From assembly GCA_951813015.1 (NCBI GenBank), contig CATOTG010000013.1, positions 19,854 through 83,853 on the forward strand: 64,000 bases of DNA, given 5' to 3'. This document shows positions 1 through 9,100 of the stretch, one piece after another. This stretch comes from an uncultured Thermoanaerobaculia bacterium (GTDB taxonomy: Bacteria; Acidobacteriota; Thermoanaerobaculia; Multivoradales; Multivoraceae). Under the pieces are notes generated by a model. It did no database searches. It saw only the letters and a list, made by a program, of their open reading frames with translations, and was not told where the DNA came from. The translations under genes were made by a program, and so were the position numbers. Positions within the stretch are counted from its first letter, which is position 1. Each line of letters opens with the position of its first letter.

Positions 1-261
1 TCCAGTGTCCTCGCGGGCGGCCTGGCCGACCTCGACGTTCACGTAGACGGCGCGGTAGTCACCCTCTGCGCCACTGTTGAGCAGGTCACGCAGCGCCAGC
101 AGCGCCGAGGTCTTTCCCGTTTGCCGCGGGGCGTGGAGCACGAAGTAGCGCTCATCCCGGATCAGCGTGAGCACTTCGGCGAGATCGAGGCGTTCAAGCG
201 GCGGTATGCAGTAGTCCTTTGCCGGACGCACGGGGCCGGCAGTATTGAACTTTCGTGCCAC
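1..261 (-). CDS. AAA-like ATPase, N-terminal fragment (runs off the left edge)
   Basis: The reverse strand is open from a GTG at 261-259 to the window edge, 87 codons. The product begins ARKFNTAGPVRPAKDYCIPP and then has a Walker A motif, APRQTGKTS, at about residues 45-53. This opening (FNTAGP, then PPLERL, then HAPRQTGKT) is typical of the AAA-like ATP-binding proteins often found next to PD-(D/E)XK-type genes. Only the ATP-binding start is visible; Walker B and the C-terminal half lie outside. It is divergent from the coiled-coil gene at 510. The GTG start is chosen because the family normally begins a few residues before FNTAGP. The target is unknown. Confidence 0.7.
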   Translation of the reverse strand, partial: MARKFNTAGPVRPAKDYCIPPLERLDLAEVLTLIRDERYFVLHAPRQTGKTSALLALRDLLNSGAEGDYRAVYVNVEVGQAAREDTG

Positions 262-509
262 GCTGGTCAGTATCCCACACGGAAATGCGCTCCTCATCAA
301 AGCGGAATAAGTACCTCGTCCTGCACGCCGCGACACGCGATCGGGGCCGAACCGTGTACGGAGCGGTCGCCAACCGCGACGGCGGCGACGACCGATGCTG
401 GTAGCCTTCGCGAGCGGTTCACCGCAGGTGAAGCGTTCAGGACCGCCTCTCCCCTGACACCCGAAGGCCCATCGGCATCAAGGATGCCGCTGCCCCGAGA
501 GAACCACTG
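262..509. other. divergent intergenic leader, partly duplicated at 5271-5388
   Basis: No gene is seen here. From about 392 to 509 the sequence is nearly identical to 5271-5388, so it belongs to the duplicated module. It holds a conserved 7-bp hairpin (473-489) just before the start of the downstream gene. The open frame through this stretch on + does not look like a protein and was not called. Confidence 0.6.
473..489 (+). promoter_or_regulatory. conserved hairpin in the leader of the duplicated gene (copy 1)
   Basis: An inverted repeat CGGCATC-AAG-GATGCCG lies about 20 nt upstream of the ATG at 510. The same hairpin is at 5352-5368 in copy 2. It could act on translation, but its conservation may only reflect the recent duplication. 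No ligand or family is recognised. Confidence 0.3.
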
Positions 510-1181
510 ATGGCAACGAACTCACCCGAAGCGAGCCTGGAGGCTCCGGTCACGATGGAGCAGCTCGTCGAGCTGACGAGGAGCATTCGCGAGATTCGTG
601 ACGAGATCCGCGAGAGCCAGCGAGAGACCGCGGTTCAGATGCAGGAGACCGACCGGCGAATGCAGGAGACCGACCGGCGGATGCAGGATACCGACCGGCG
701 GATGCAGGATACGGACCGGCAGATGAAAGAGACGGACCGGCGTCTGAAGCGGGCCGAGCACCTGTTCACGACCCAGTGGGGCAAGTTGATGGAGAGCCTG
801 GTCGAGGGAGACCTCGTCCGTATGCTCCAGGCGCGGGGCGTCGCCGTCGAGGGAACCCTGCAGCGGTCCCGCAAGCGGCGGAACGGGGAACACTTCGAGA
901 TCGACATTCTCGCTACCAACGGTGCGGAGGTCGTGGCGGTGGAGGTCAAGACGACGTTGCGCCCGGAGGGCGTCGCCCGGTTCGTGGAGAAACTCTCGCG
1001 GTTCCTCGAGTGGTACCCCGAGTACCGCGGCCGCACCGTCCACGGCGCGGTGGCCTACCTCGACGCCGGCGCGGCCGTCACGACGTACGCCGAGCGCCAG
1101 GGCCTGTTCGTGATCCGCGCCACCGGCAACAGCGCCAGCATCGTCAACGCCGAGGACTTCGAGCCGCGGTCGTTCGCCTGA
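510..1181 (+). CDS. coiled-coil protein with PD-(D/E)XK nuclease-like C-terminal domain (DUF3782-like), copy 1
   Basis: A 223-residue soluble protein. Residues 1-40 are helical. Residues 44-78 are five 7-residue repeats of the type MQETDRR, which predicts a coiled coil. The C-terminal half has the pattern of PD-(D/E)XK nuclease-like domains: FEIDI at 129-133 with Asp132, then VEVKT at 144-148 with Glu145 and Lys147. Such proteins are commonly annotated DUF3782 or nuclease-like; the substrate is unknown and activity is not shown. The gene is convergent with the TonB receptor gene, with a bidirectional hairpin between them. A paralogue at 5389-5997 has only two of the five repeats. The ATG start is shared exactly by both copies. 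Confidence 0.75.
   Translation: MATNSPEASLEAPVTMEQLVELTRSIREIRDEIRESQRETAVQMQETDRRMQETDRRMQDTDRRMQDTDRQMKETDRRLKRAEHLFTTQWGKLMESLVEGDLVRMLQARGVAVEGTLQRSRKRRNGEHFEIDILATNGAEVVAVEVKTTLRPEGVARFVEKLSRFLEWYPEYRGRTVHGAVAYLDAGAAVTTYAERQGLFVIRATGNSASIVNAEDFEPRSFA
639..743 (+). repeat. five tandem 21-nt coding repeats
   Basis: Units start at 639, 660, 681, 702 and 723. Each is a variant of atgcaggagaccgaccggcg plus one base, encoding MQETDRR-like heptads. The paralogue has two units (5518-5559), so the 63-nt length difference between the genes is exactly three units. Confidence 0.9.
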
Positions 1182-1240
1182 GCACGTCGGACCGACCGGA
1201 GGCGGCGGGTCTCCGGGGCCGGCGCAAGCGGACAGACAGA

Positions 1241-1278
1241 AAAGGGGGGAGAGAGCCGTAGCCCTCTCCCCCCCGTTT
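1241..1278. terminator. bidirectional hairpin terminator between convergent genes
   Basis: A perfect 10-bp stem pairs 1244-1253 (GGGGGGAGAG) with 1264-1273 (CTCTCCCCCC) around a 10-nt loop. It is flanked by an A-run on the left and a short T-run on the right, so it can serve both converging genes. The same structure is at 6061-6098. Confidence 0.75.
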
Positions 1279-1330
1279 GATCCTGCGATCGCCAGGCTCA
1301 GGGCCCGTCGATCTTTGCGGTCCGACTCCT

Positions 1331-4300
1331 TTAGAAGCGGAACCTCAGCGAGGCGCGGACCTGGCGCGGACGCTGGAAGAAGCGCCGCACCGGGTAGACC
1401 TGACCGTCGCCGCCCCAGGAGCGTCGCCGCTGCTGGTTCGTCAAGTTCAGCACGTCGATCCGGAGCTCACCCCGCACGTCCCGGTAGCCCATGGGGAAGC
1501 CCCAGGCGCCGTTCAGATTCAGGGTGTACTCGTCCGAGGTGAAGCGCCCCTGCGTGCCCGGGGCATGCAGGTTGAAGCCGACGCCGTCGTTCGGCGTTCC
1601 CGGCTTCGGATCGTTGGGGTCGACGTTCACGATCGACACACCCTCGCTCCGCACCCACGGCGTTCCCGTCTGGAAGCTCAGGTGGCCTGACAGGGTCAGG
1701 TCCTGGCTCCCGATGCGCCAGGTCTTGAAACCGAAGGAGTTGTAGATCCAGGTCCGGTCGAAGGCCTGGTTCAGGCCGCGCCGGTTGATCATCGACACCG
1801 GATATCCCAGCCACGGAGTAAGTGCCTGGTTGCAGTCCACCGGGTAGAGCTCCGTACGACCGGTCCGGCGGTCGGGGACCCTCTGGCCGGCGTCGCACAG
1901 GTCGATGATGTCCTGCGTCAGAACGGAACTCAGGTTCTCGAGGTAGGTGGCGTTCGTGTTGTTCCACCAGGCGCCGGCGCCGGTGGTGTCGGTTTCCGAC
2001 CACGAAACGTTGTTGTACAACGCCCAGCCGTTGGCGAACCGCCGGTTGATCTGGATCTGCAGACCCCGATAGCCGTTTTTTGCCGGGTCGGCGAGCGCCA
2101 GGGCCTCGTCGTTGAGTTGCCGCTCGATGCCCCTGGCTTCACGGGCATCGGCCGCGTTCGTGACGATCTCCGCCAGGTCGTGGTAGTTGCCGGTGATGAA
2201 CGTGTTTCGGCCCTTGTGGTCGAGCTGGGTGTTGGAGAACATCATGTCCTGCATCTGCCAGTCGATGTACTTCACGTCGAGCGCCCAGTTCGGGGCGAAC
2301 TGCCATTCGATTCCCAGGATCAGGTCGTCCCGATAGTAGGGATCGACGCTGTGACTCCAGATCTCGCAGTCCACACCGGATGTCTCACCGTCCCGGCAGG
2401 GACGAACCGCGTCCCACATCAGGCCCGGTATCAGGGTGCTCCAGGCGAAGTTGTAACCCGGAATCGCGGCGCCTACCGTGCCTTCGCGCCGGGTGTCCAA
2501 CCGGTCCGGAGAGGGGCAGAAGACGATCGCCTCGACCGGGTCGCAGAACAACCAGACCTCATAGCCCTCGTAGCCGTTCCACAGGTCGTGCATGCCGCCC
2601 GACACATCGCCGCCACCGGCAATCCACGCCTGGTTCAGCATCGCGTGGTACTGGCCCCAGTTCGCGGTGAACAGGAGCCGCCCGTCGCCCTTCACGTCGT
2701 AGGTCGCGTTGAATCGGGGATCGGCGTAGGTGGCGTCCACCACCTGGCGGCGGACATCGTTCCAGCCCTCCTGGATTTCGGCGCGCACGCCGACGTTGAA
2801 GGTCCAGTGGTCGCCGACGGTGAACCGGTCCCTGAGGTAGAAGGCGGTGTCCTTCATCTCGGCATCGCCGGTGCCGCGGCCGAGGCAATTGCCCTCGTCG
2901 AAGTCCGTGCGGTGGATTTCGCCGTTGACCCTGGTGATCTCGATCGGCGTGAGTTCCTGGCCGATCGGACCCAGGCAGCTCAGCTTGGGCGAGTTGTAGT
3001 CGACGTAGACGCAACCGCGACCGCGGGTCGTGAGACCTGACCAGTGCGGGTTGTCCGGAGCCGTGCCGGCATTGCGGGTCAGGGAGCAACTGTCGTCGTC
3101 CAGGCCGCCGGCGCCGCCGTACCCGAACGGGTTGTAGGAGTCGTAACCCCAGCCGTTCATGAACGACGTACGGGCGTTCTCGCCCTCCCACTTCGTGTCC
3201 TGGTAGTCGATGCCGTACTTCAGCTCGTGGTTCGCGCCGACGAACTGGGTCAGGCCGACGTTCGCCTGGTCGCGGGGGAAGCCGTTGAAGCCGAAACCGT
3301 CCGAGAGGATCCAGCCGTTGTGCCAGGCGCCGAGGTTCTCACCGTCGACGTACACGTTGTAGTTGTTGCCCGGCCAGAAGAAGCCCTGCTCGGGGTCGAA
3401 CGGGAAGCGGAGACCGAAGTTCGCGTCGCCGCCGGAGGTGTCCAACTCCGTGTGGCCAGCTTCCGGACCGCGGTCGAGCGCCTTGGCCTGCAGGCAGGTC
3501 GTGACCATCTCGGCTGGAACACTCGGAAGGTGGCTGAGGCCGAGCCAGTCGAGAAGCGGCATGCCGTCGACGTTCAGGATGTCAGGGTTCTCCTGCGCCA
3601 GCGTGTTGTGGCAGCCGAGGAACTTGTTCTCCTGCGTTTCCTGCTGGGCAACCTTCATCTCGAGGAACCAGTTGGACGAGATCGCCCAGTTCCAGTTCAT
3701 CGTCGCCAGAGTGCTGTCGTTCTCGTGCGGCGTCGGCGTCCAGTAGTCGAACGACTGCTGGTTGAAGTAGTTCCGGAACGTCGGCGTCTCGATCGTCGAG
3801 CCGTTGAACGAATGCGCAGCGCTCGACTGGAGGTTCAGCTTGAGAATCCGCGTGTCGTCGAACAGGCTGATGTCGTACGGGTCGCCACCGATCAGCCGCT
3901 CCGCGTAGGCGTCGTCGAACTCGCTGTAGCCGGTGTAGAACCAGAACTTGTCGCGCATGATGGGGCCGCCGAGCGAGACCTCGAAGCCGTCGCTGGCGCC
4001 GGCCCACTCGGAGCCGCCGGGCCGGCAGGGTTCAAGTTCGCGGGAACCGTCGGTGCCGCCGGGGATCAGCCCGCGGCCTTCATCGCGCTCGTCGCCGTGG
4101 CAGCGCTTGAACCAGTCCGCAGGGTAGGGCTTGTTCGTCCGCTCGGTGAGCGAGGGCTGGTCCTTGTAGTCCGCGCCCCAGTCGATCCTCTGGTGGTTCC
4201 AGAGCGTGTCGGCGTGCCAGCGGTTGGTGCCGGACTTGACGATCACGTTGGTCGCGGAACCGACGTAGCGGCCGTACTCGGCGGAGGAGCCGCCGGCTTC

Positions 4301-4930
4301 CATCGAAACCTCGGTCAGGGCCGTGGTCGGCACGCGGACGCGGCTGCCGCCGAACTTGGCGAAGGTCGTGTCGACGCCGTCGATGAACACGCCCTGGTCG
4401 GCGAAGTGGGCGCCGTTGACTGACGGACGGGTCTGCTGGATGTCGTCGTTCTCCGCGTCGGCGGTGACGCCGGGAAGAGCGTTGATGATGCCGTAGTAGG
4501 TCCGGGTCGTGCCGCCGATCTGCTCGCCGATTTCGCCGGAGACGGTGGCGCCGGCCGAGACGTTGAACTTGTCGACCATGGGCGTCTCACCGGTGACGGT
4601 GACCTCGCCCTCGATGGCGGCCTGAAGGGTGACGTTGAGGTCTTTCCGGTCGCCGGCGACGGCATGTACCTCGGCGCGGGCTTCGCCCAGGCCTTCCAGC
4701 GAGGCGGTCAACGTGTAGTCGCCCGGAACCACGCCGACGAAACGGTAGTTTCCGTTCTCGTCGGTGATGCCGAACTTGTCGCCGCGCTCGCCACTCAGGG
4801 TGACGCTCACGCCGGGCAGCGGAGAGCCGCCGGGGTCTACTACTTGGCCGCTGATCGTCGCGGTTTCCGGCGCATCGGCCAAAAGGCCGACCGGAACCAG
4901 CAACATCAGAGCCACTGCGAGTCGCTTCAT
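1331..4930 (-). CDS. TonB-dependent receptor (Oar-like, CarboxypepD_reg domain), copy 1
   Basis: An outer-membrane beta-barrel receptor of about 1,199 residues, expected to import a large substrate with TonB energy; the substrate is unknown. A signal peptide (MKRLAVALMLLVPVGLLADA) is followed by a carboxypeptidase-regulatory-like domain (ISGQVVDPGGSPLPGVSVTL), then a plug with VFIDGVDTT and GTNRWHADTLW, and a long barrel ending in Phe (ASLRFRF), the usual outer-membrane assembly signal. I chose the ATG at 4930 over an earlier one at 4951 because it gives a clean signal peptide and is preceded by GAGGAGGAG. A near-perfect TTGACA element lies upstream. Its twin is at 6149-9772: plug and N-terminal barrel are almost identical, while several C-terminal loop regions differ. 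Confidence 0.92.
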   Translation of the reverse strand: MKRLAVALMLLVPVGLLADAPETATISGQVVDPGGSPLPGVSVTLSGERGDKFGITDENGNYRFVGVVPGDYTLTASLEGLGEARAEVHAVAGDRKDLNVTLQAAIEGEVTVTGETPMVDKFNVSAGATVSGEIGEQIGGTTRTYYGIINALPGVTADAENDDIQQTRPSVNGAHFADQGVFIDGVDTTFAKFGGSRVRVPTTALTEVSMEAGGSSAEYGRYVGSATNVIVKSGTNRWHADTLWNHQRIDWGADYKDQPSLTERTNKPYPADWFKRCHGDERDEGRGLIPGGTDGSRELEPCRPGGSEWAGASDGFEVSLGGPIMRDKFWFYTGYSEFDDAYAERLIGGDPYDISLFDDTRILKLNLQSSAAHSFNGSTIETPTFRNYFNQQSFDYWTPTPHENDSTLATMNWNWAISSNWFLEMKVAQQETQENKFLGCHNTLAQENPDILNVDGMPLLDWLGLSHLPSVPAEMVTTCLQAKALDRGPEAGHTELDTSGGDANFGLRFPFDPEQGFFWPGNNYNVYVDGENLGAWHNGWILSDGFGFNGFPRDQANVGLTQFVGANHELKYGIDYQDTKWEGENARTSFMNGWGYDSYNPFGYGGAGGLDDDSCSLTRNAGTAPDNPHWSGLTTRGRGCVYVDYNSPKLSCLGPIGQELTPIEITRVNGEIHRTDFDEGNCLGRGTGDAEMKDTAFYLRDRFTVGDHWTFNVGVRAEIQEGWNDVRRQVVDATYADPRFNATYDVKGDGRLLFTANWGQYHAMLNQAWIAGGGDVSGGMHDLWNGYEGYEVWLFCDPVEAIVFCPSPDRLDTRREGTVGAAIPGYNFAWSTLIPGLMWDAVRPCRDGETSGVDCEIWSHSVDPYYRDDLILGIEWQFAPNWALDVKYIDWQMQDMMFSNTQLDHKGRNTFITGNYHDLAEIVTNAADAREARGIERQLNDEALALADPAKNGYRGLQIQINRRFANGWALYNNVSWSETDTTGAGAWWNNTNATYLENLSSVLTQDIIDLCDAGQRVPDRRTGRTELYPVDCNQALTPWLGYPVSMINRRGLNQAFDRTWIYNSFGFKTWRIGSQDLTLSGHLSFQTGTPWVRSEGVSIVNVDPNDPKPGTPNDGVGFNLHAPGTQGRFTSDEYTLNLNGAWGFPMGYRDVRGELRIDVLNLTNQQRRRSWGGDGQVYPVRRFFQRPRQVRASLRFRF

Positions 4931-4971
4931 CCTAGCTCCTCCTCGGTTCAAGTTGTACGAAAGTAGAAGCA

Positions 4972-5001
4972 GATTTACATGATGGACCGTCCTGATGTCA
5001 A
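4972..5001 (-). promoter_or_regulatory. candidate sigma70 promoter of TonB receptor copy 1
   Basis: On the - strand a perfect -35 TTGACA (5001-4996) is followed after 18 nt by TAAATC (4977-4972), preceded by TG as in extended -10 elements. The site is about 40 nt upstream of the ATG at 4930, which carries a strong GGAGG-type ribosome site. The -10 match is modest (3 of 6). Confidence 0.45.
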
Positions 5002-5351
5002 GAGGGGTGCGATTCCGTCATACGGTGTATGGGGGATCCTGGATTCTGGATCCGGGCGTGGGTTGTCGGCGTTCTGAGGGACCTCAGCGAATGGAAGACG
5101 GGTTCCGGTCTCGCGGGGGCCGGCGCGGCCGTGCGCCCGCTCCAGCGTCGACGGAGCCTGTGCCGGGGCACGGGCAGGCGTAGCTTCCGACGTGTCGAGG
5201 GGGGCGGCGAGCCCCGCCGGTTGCGGGGCCGCCGCTCGCCGGACCGCACCGGCGGCCAGCTGCGGAAGCACCGGTGCTGGTAGCCTGCGCGAGCGGTTCA
5301 CCGCAGGTGAAGCGTTCAGGACCGCCTCTCCCCCGACACCAGAAGGCCCAT

Positions 5352-5368
5352 CGGCATCAAGGATGCCG
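5352..5368 (+). promoter_or_regulatory. conserved hairpin in the leader of the duplicated gene (copy 2)
   Basis: The same CGGCATC-AAG-GATGCCG inverted repeat as at 473-489, again about 20 nt upstream of the ATG, here at 5389. Confidence 0.3.
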
Positions 5369-5388
5369 CTGACCCGAGAGAACCACCG

Positions 5389-5997
5389 ATGGCAACGAAC
5401 TCACCTGAAGCGAGCCTGGAGGCTCCGGTCACGATGGAGCAGCTCGTCGAGCTGACGAGGAGCATCCGCGAGATTCGGGACGAGATCCGCGAGAGCCAGC
5501 GAGAGACCGCGGTGCAGATGCAGGAGACCGACCGGCGGATGCAGGAGACCGACCGGCGTCTGAAGCGGGCGGAGCACCTGTTCACGACCCAGTGGGGCAA
5601 GTTGATGGAGAGCCTGGTCGAGGGAGACCTCGTCCGTATGCTTCAGGCGCGGGGCGTCGCCGTCGAGGGAACCCTCCAGCGGTCCCGCAAGCGGCGGAAC
5701 GGGGAGCACTTTGAGATCGACATTCTCGCTACCAACGGTGCGGAGATCGTGGCGGTGGAGGTCAAGACGACGTTGCGTCCGGAGGGCGTCGCCCGGTTCG
5801 TGGAGAAACTCTCGCGGTTCCTCGAGTGGTACCCCGAGTACCGTGACCGCACCGTCCACGGCGCGGTGGCCTACCTCGACGCCGGCGCGGCCGTCACGAC
5901 GTACGCCGAGCGCCAGGGTCTGTTCGTCATCCGCGCCACCGGCAACAGCGCCAGCATCGTCAACGCCGAGGACTTCGAGCCGCGATCGTTCGCCTGA
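5389..5997 (+). CDS. coiled-coil protein with PD-(D/E)XK nuclease-like C-terminal domain (DUF3782-like), copy 2
   Basis: A 202-residue paralogue of the protein at 510-1181. The start and the nuclease-like half (FEIDI, then VEVKT) are nearly identical. The coiled-coil section has two MQETDRR heptads instead of five, a clean loss or gain of three 21-nt units. It is convergent with TonB receptor copy 2 across a hairpin terminator. The repeated pairing of this gene with a receptor may be only a by-product of one duplication, so a functional link to the receptor is unproven. Confidence 0.75.
   Translation: MATNSPEASLEAPVTMEQLVELTRSIREIRDEIRESQRETAVQMQETDRRMQETDRRLKRAEHLFTTQWGKLMESLVEGDLVRMLQARGVAVEGTLQRSRKRRNGEHFEIDILATNGAEIVAVEVKTTLRPEGVARFVEKLSRFLEWYPEYRDRTVHGAVAYLDAGAAVTTYAERQGLFVIRATGNSASIVNAEDFEPRSFA
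5518..5559 (+). repeat. two tandem 21-nt coding repeats
   Basis: Units begin at 5518 and 5539 and encode MQETDRR twice. This is the same repeat as 639-743, with three fewer units. Confidence 0.85.
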
Positions 5998-6060
5998 GAC
6001 GGCACGGCGGACCGACCGGAGGCGGCGGGTTTCCGGAGCCGGCGCAAGCGGACAGACAGA

Positions 6061-6098
6061 AAAGGGGGGAGAGAGCCGTAGCCCTCTCCCCCCTTGTG
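6061..6098. terminator. bidirectional hairpin terminator (copy 2)
   Basis: The stem 6064-6073 pairs with 6084-6093, identical to the structure at 1244-1273. An A-run lies to the left and TT to the right. It separates the convergent coiled-coil and receptor genes. Confidence 0.75.
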
Positions 6099-6148
6099 AT
6101 TCTGCGATCGCCAAGGCTCAGGGCCCGGCGATCTGTGTGATCCGGCTC

Positions 6149-9100
6149 CTAGAAGCGGAACCTCAGCGAGGCGCGGACCTGGCGCGGGCGCTGGAAGAAG
6201 CGCCGCACCGGGTAGACCTGACCGTCGCCGCCCCAGGAGCGTCGCCGCTGCTGGTTGGTGACGTTCAGCACGTCGACCCGGACTTCACCCCGCACGTCCC
6301 GGTAGCCCATGGGGAAGCCCCAGGCGCCGTTCAGATTCAGGGTGTACTCGTCCGAAGTGAACCGCCCCTGCGTGCCCGGAGCATGCAGGTTGAAGCCGAC
6401 GCCGTCGTTCGGCGTCCCGGGCTTCGGATCGTTGGGGTCGATCTTGACGATCGACACACCCTCGCTCCGCACCCAGGGCGTTCCGGTCTGGAAGCTCAGG
6501 TGGCCCGACAACGTCAGGTCCTGGTTGCCGAGGCGCCAGGTCTTGAAGCCGAAGGAGTTGTAGATCCAGGTCCGGTCGTAGGTCTGGTTCAGGCCGCGCC
6601 GATTGATCATCGACACGGGGTAACCGATCCAGTCCGACAGCGCCTGGTTGCAGTCAACCGGGAAGAGTTCCGTCCGACCAGTGCGCCGGTCCGGAATCGT
6701 CTGGCCGACATCGCAGAGATCGATGATCTCCTGGTCCATCACCGCGCTCAGGTTCTCCAGGTAGCTGCTGTTCGTGTTGTTCCACCAGGCGCCTGCGCCG
6801 GTGGTGTCGGTCTCCGACCACGAGACGTTGTTGTAGAGCGCCCAGCCGTTGGCGAACCGCCGGTTGAGCTGTATCTGCAGACCCCGATAGCCGTTCTGGG
6901 CCGGGTCGGCAAGCGCCAGCGCCTCATCGTTGAGGTTTCGGTCGAGGCCCTTTGCCTCGCGGGCATCCGCCGAGTTGGTGACGATCTCCGCCAGGTCGTG
7001 GTAGTTGCCGGTAATGAAGATGTTCCGGCCCTTGTGATCGAGCTGGGTGTTGGAGAACATCATGTCCTGCATCTGCCAGTCGATGTACTTCACGTCAAGC
7101 GCCCAGTTCGGAGCGAATTGCCATTCGAGACCGAGGATCAGATCGTCCCGATAGTAGGGATCGATGTTGTGGCTCCAGATCTCGCAGTCCACGCCCGTCA
7201 TCTCGCCGTCCCGGCAAGGACGGACCGCATCCCACATGAGTCCTGGGACCAAGGTGCTCCAAGCGAAGTTGTAGCCGGGCAAGCCAGTTCCAACTGTGCC
7301 GGCGCGCCGTGTGTCTTCGCGATCGGGCGTCAGGCAGAAACCACTCGGGATGAACTGCGACACGAACGCCTCGTACGGATCGCAAAACAGCCAGACCTCG
7401 TAGCCCTCGTAACCGTTCCACTGGTCGTGCATGCCGCCGGCGGTGTCGCCGCCGCCGGAGATCCAGGCCTGGTTCAGCATGGCGTGGTACTGGCCCCAGT
7501 TCGCGGTCAACAGGAGTCTTCCGTCGCCCTTCACGTCGTAGGTCGCGTTGAAGCGCGGATCTGCATACGTGGAGTCCACGACCTTGCGGCGCACATCGTT
7601 CCAGCCCTCCTGGATTTCGGCGCGCACGCCAACGTTGAAGGTCCAGTGGTCACCGACGGTGAACCGGTCCCTCAGGTAAAAGGCGGTGTCCTTGATCTCT
7701 GCGTCACCGGTGCCGCGGCCGATGCAACTGCCCTCGTCAAAGTCCGTGCGGTGGATCTGGCCGTTTACCGTAGTGATCTCGACCGGTGTGAGTTCGGCAC
7801 CGATTGTACCCTGGCAACTCAGCTTGGGCGAGTTGTAGTCGACGTAAGTGCAACCCCGACCGCGTTCTGTGCGTCCCAGAACGCTTGGGCTATCTGGAGA
7901 AGTGCCCGCGCCTCGGGTCAGCGAGCAGGTGTCGATGCCTTCCGTTCCGGCGCCGCCATAGCCGAACGGGTTGTAGGAGTCGTAGCCCCAGCCGTTCATG
8001 AACGACGTGCGGGCGTTCTCACCCTCCCACTTCGTGTCCTGGTAGTCGATGCCGTACTTCAGCTCGTGGTTCGCGCCGACGAACTGGGTCAGGCCGACGT
8101 TCGCCTGTTCGCGGGGGAAGGCGTTGAAGCCGAAACCGTCCGAGAGGATCCAGCCGTTGTGCCAGGCGCCGAGGTTCTCACCGTCGACGTACACGTTGTA
8201 GTTGTTGCCCGGCCAGAAGAAGCCCTGCTCGGGGTCGAACGGGAAGCGGAGACCGAAGTTCGCGTCGCCGCCGGAGGTGTCCAACTCCGTGTGGCCCGCT
8301 TCGGGACCGCGGTCGAGCGCCTTGGCCTGCAGGCAGGTCATCACCATCTCGGCCGGAACACTCGGAAGGTGGTTGAGGCCGAGCCAGTCGAGAATCGGCA
8401 TGCCGTCGACGTTCAGGATGTCAGGGTTCTCCTGCGCCAGCGTGTTGTGGCAGCCCAGGAACTTGTTCTCCTGGGTCTCCTGCTGGGCAACCTTCATCTC
8501 GAGGAACCAGTTGGACGAGATCGCCCAGTTCCAGTTCAGGGTCGCCAGGGTGCTGTCGTTCTCGTGCGGCGTCGGGGTCCAGTAGTCGAACGACTGCGGG
8601 TTGAAGTAGTTCCGGAACGTCGGCGTCTCGATCGTCGAACCGTTGAACGAGTGCGCAGCGCTCGACTGGAGGTTCAGCTTGAGAATCCGCGTGTCGTCGA
8701 ACAGGCTGATGTCGTACGGGTCGCCACCGATCAGCCGCTCCGCGTAGGCGTCGTCGAACTCGCTGTAGCCGGTGTAGAACCAGAACTTGTCGCGCATGAT
8801 GGGGCCGCCGAGCGAGACCTCGAAGCCGTCGCTGGCGCCGGCCCACTCGGAGCCGCCGGGGCGGCAGGGTTCGAGTTCGCGGGAACCGTCGGTGCCGCCG
8901 GGGATCAGCCCGCGGCCTTCATCGCGCTCGTCGCCGTGGCAGCGCTTGAACCAGTCCGCAGGGTAGGGCTTGTTCGTCCGCTCGGTGAGCGAGGGCTGGT
9001 CCTTGTAGTCCGCGCCCCAGTCGATCCTCTGGTGGTTCCAGAGCGTGTCGGCGTGCCAGCGGTTGGTGCCGGACTTGACGATCACGTTGGTCGCGGAACC

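Larger units (their letters stand above)
392..4880. repeat. segmental duplication, unit 1 (coiled-coil gene plus TonB receptor)
   Basis: This stretch of about 4.5 kb is repeated in the same orientation at about 5271-9718. Homology starts in the leader of the + strand gene (392 matching 5271) and ends inside the signal-peptide region of the receptor gene, where the two copies diverge. The unit holds one coiled-coil/PD-(D/E)XK-like gene, a hairpin terminator and one TonB-dependent receptor gene. No transposase or terminal inverted repeat is visible at the ends. Confidence 0.85.
4931..5388. other. 458-nt divergent intergenic region
   Basis: No protein gene is supported here. The left part holds the receptor promoter. 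The centre (about 5100-5270) is very GC-rich with imperfect palindromes and is unlike the region upstream of copy 1. The right part (5271-5388) is the duplicated leader of the next gene. The duplication junction therefore lies near 5270. Confidence 0.6.

Noticed and set aside
121..510. 129-codon frame on + upstream of the first coiled-coil gene
   Set aside because: It overlaps the ATPase gene on the other strand, has no recognisable domain, and includes the duplicated leader, which is not open in the same way in copy 2.
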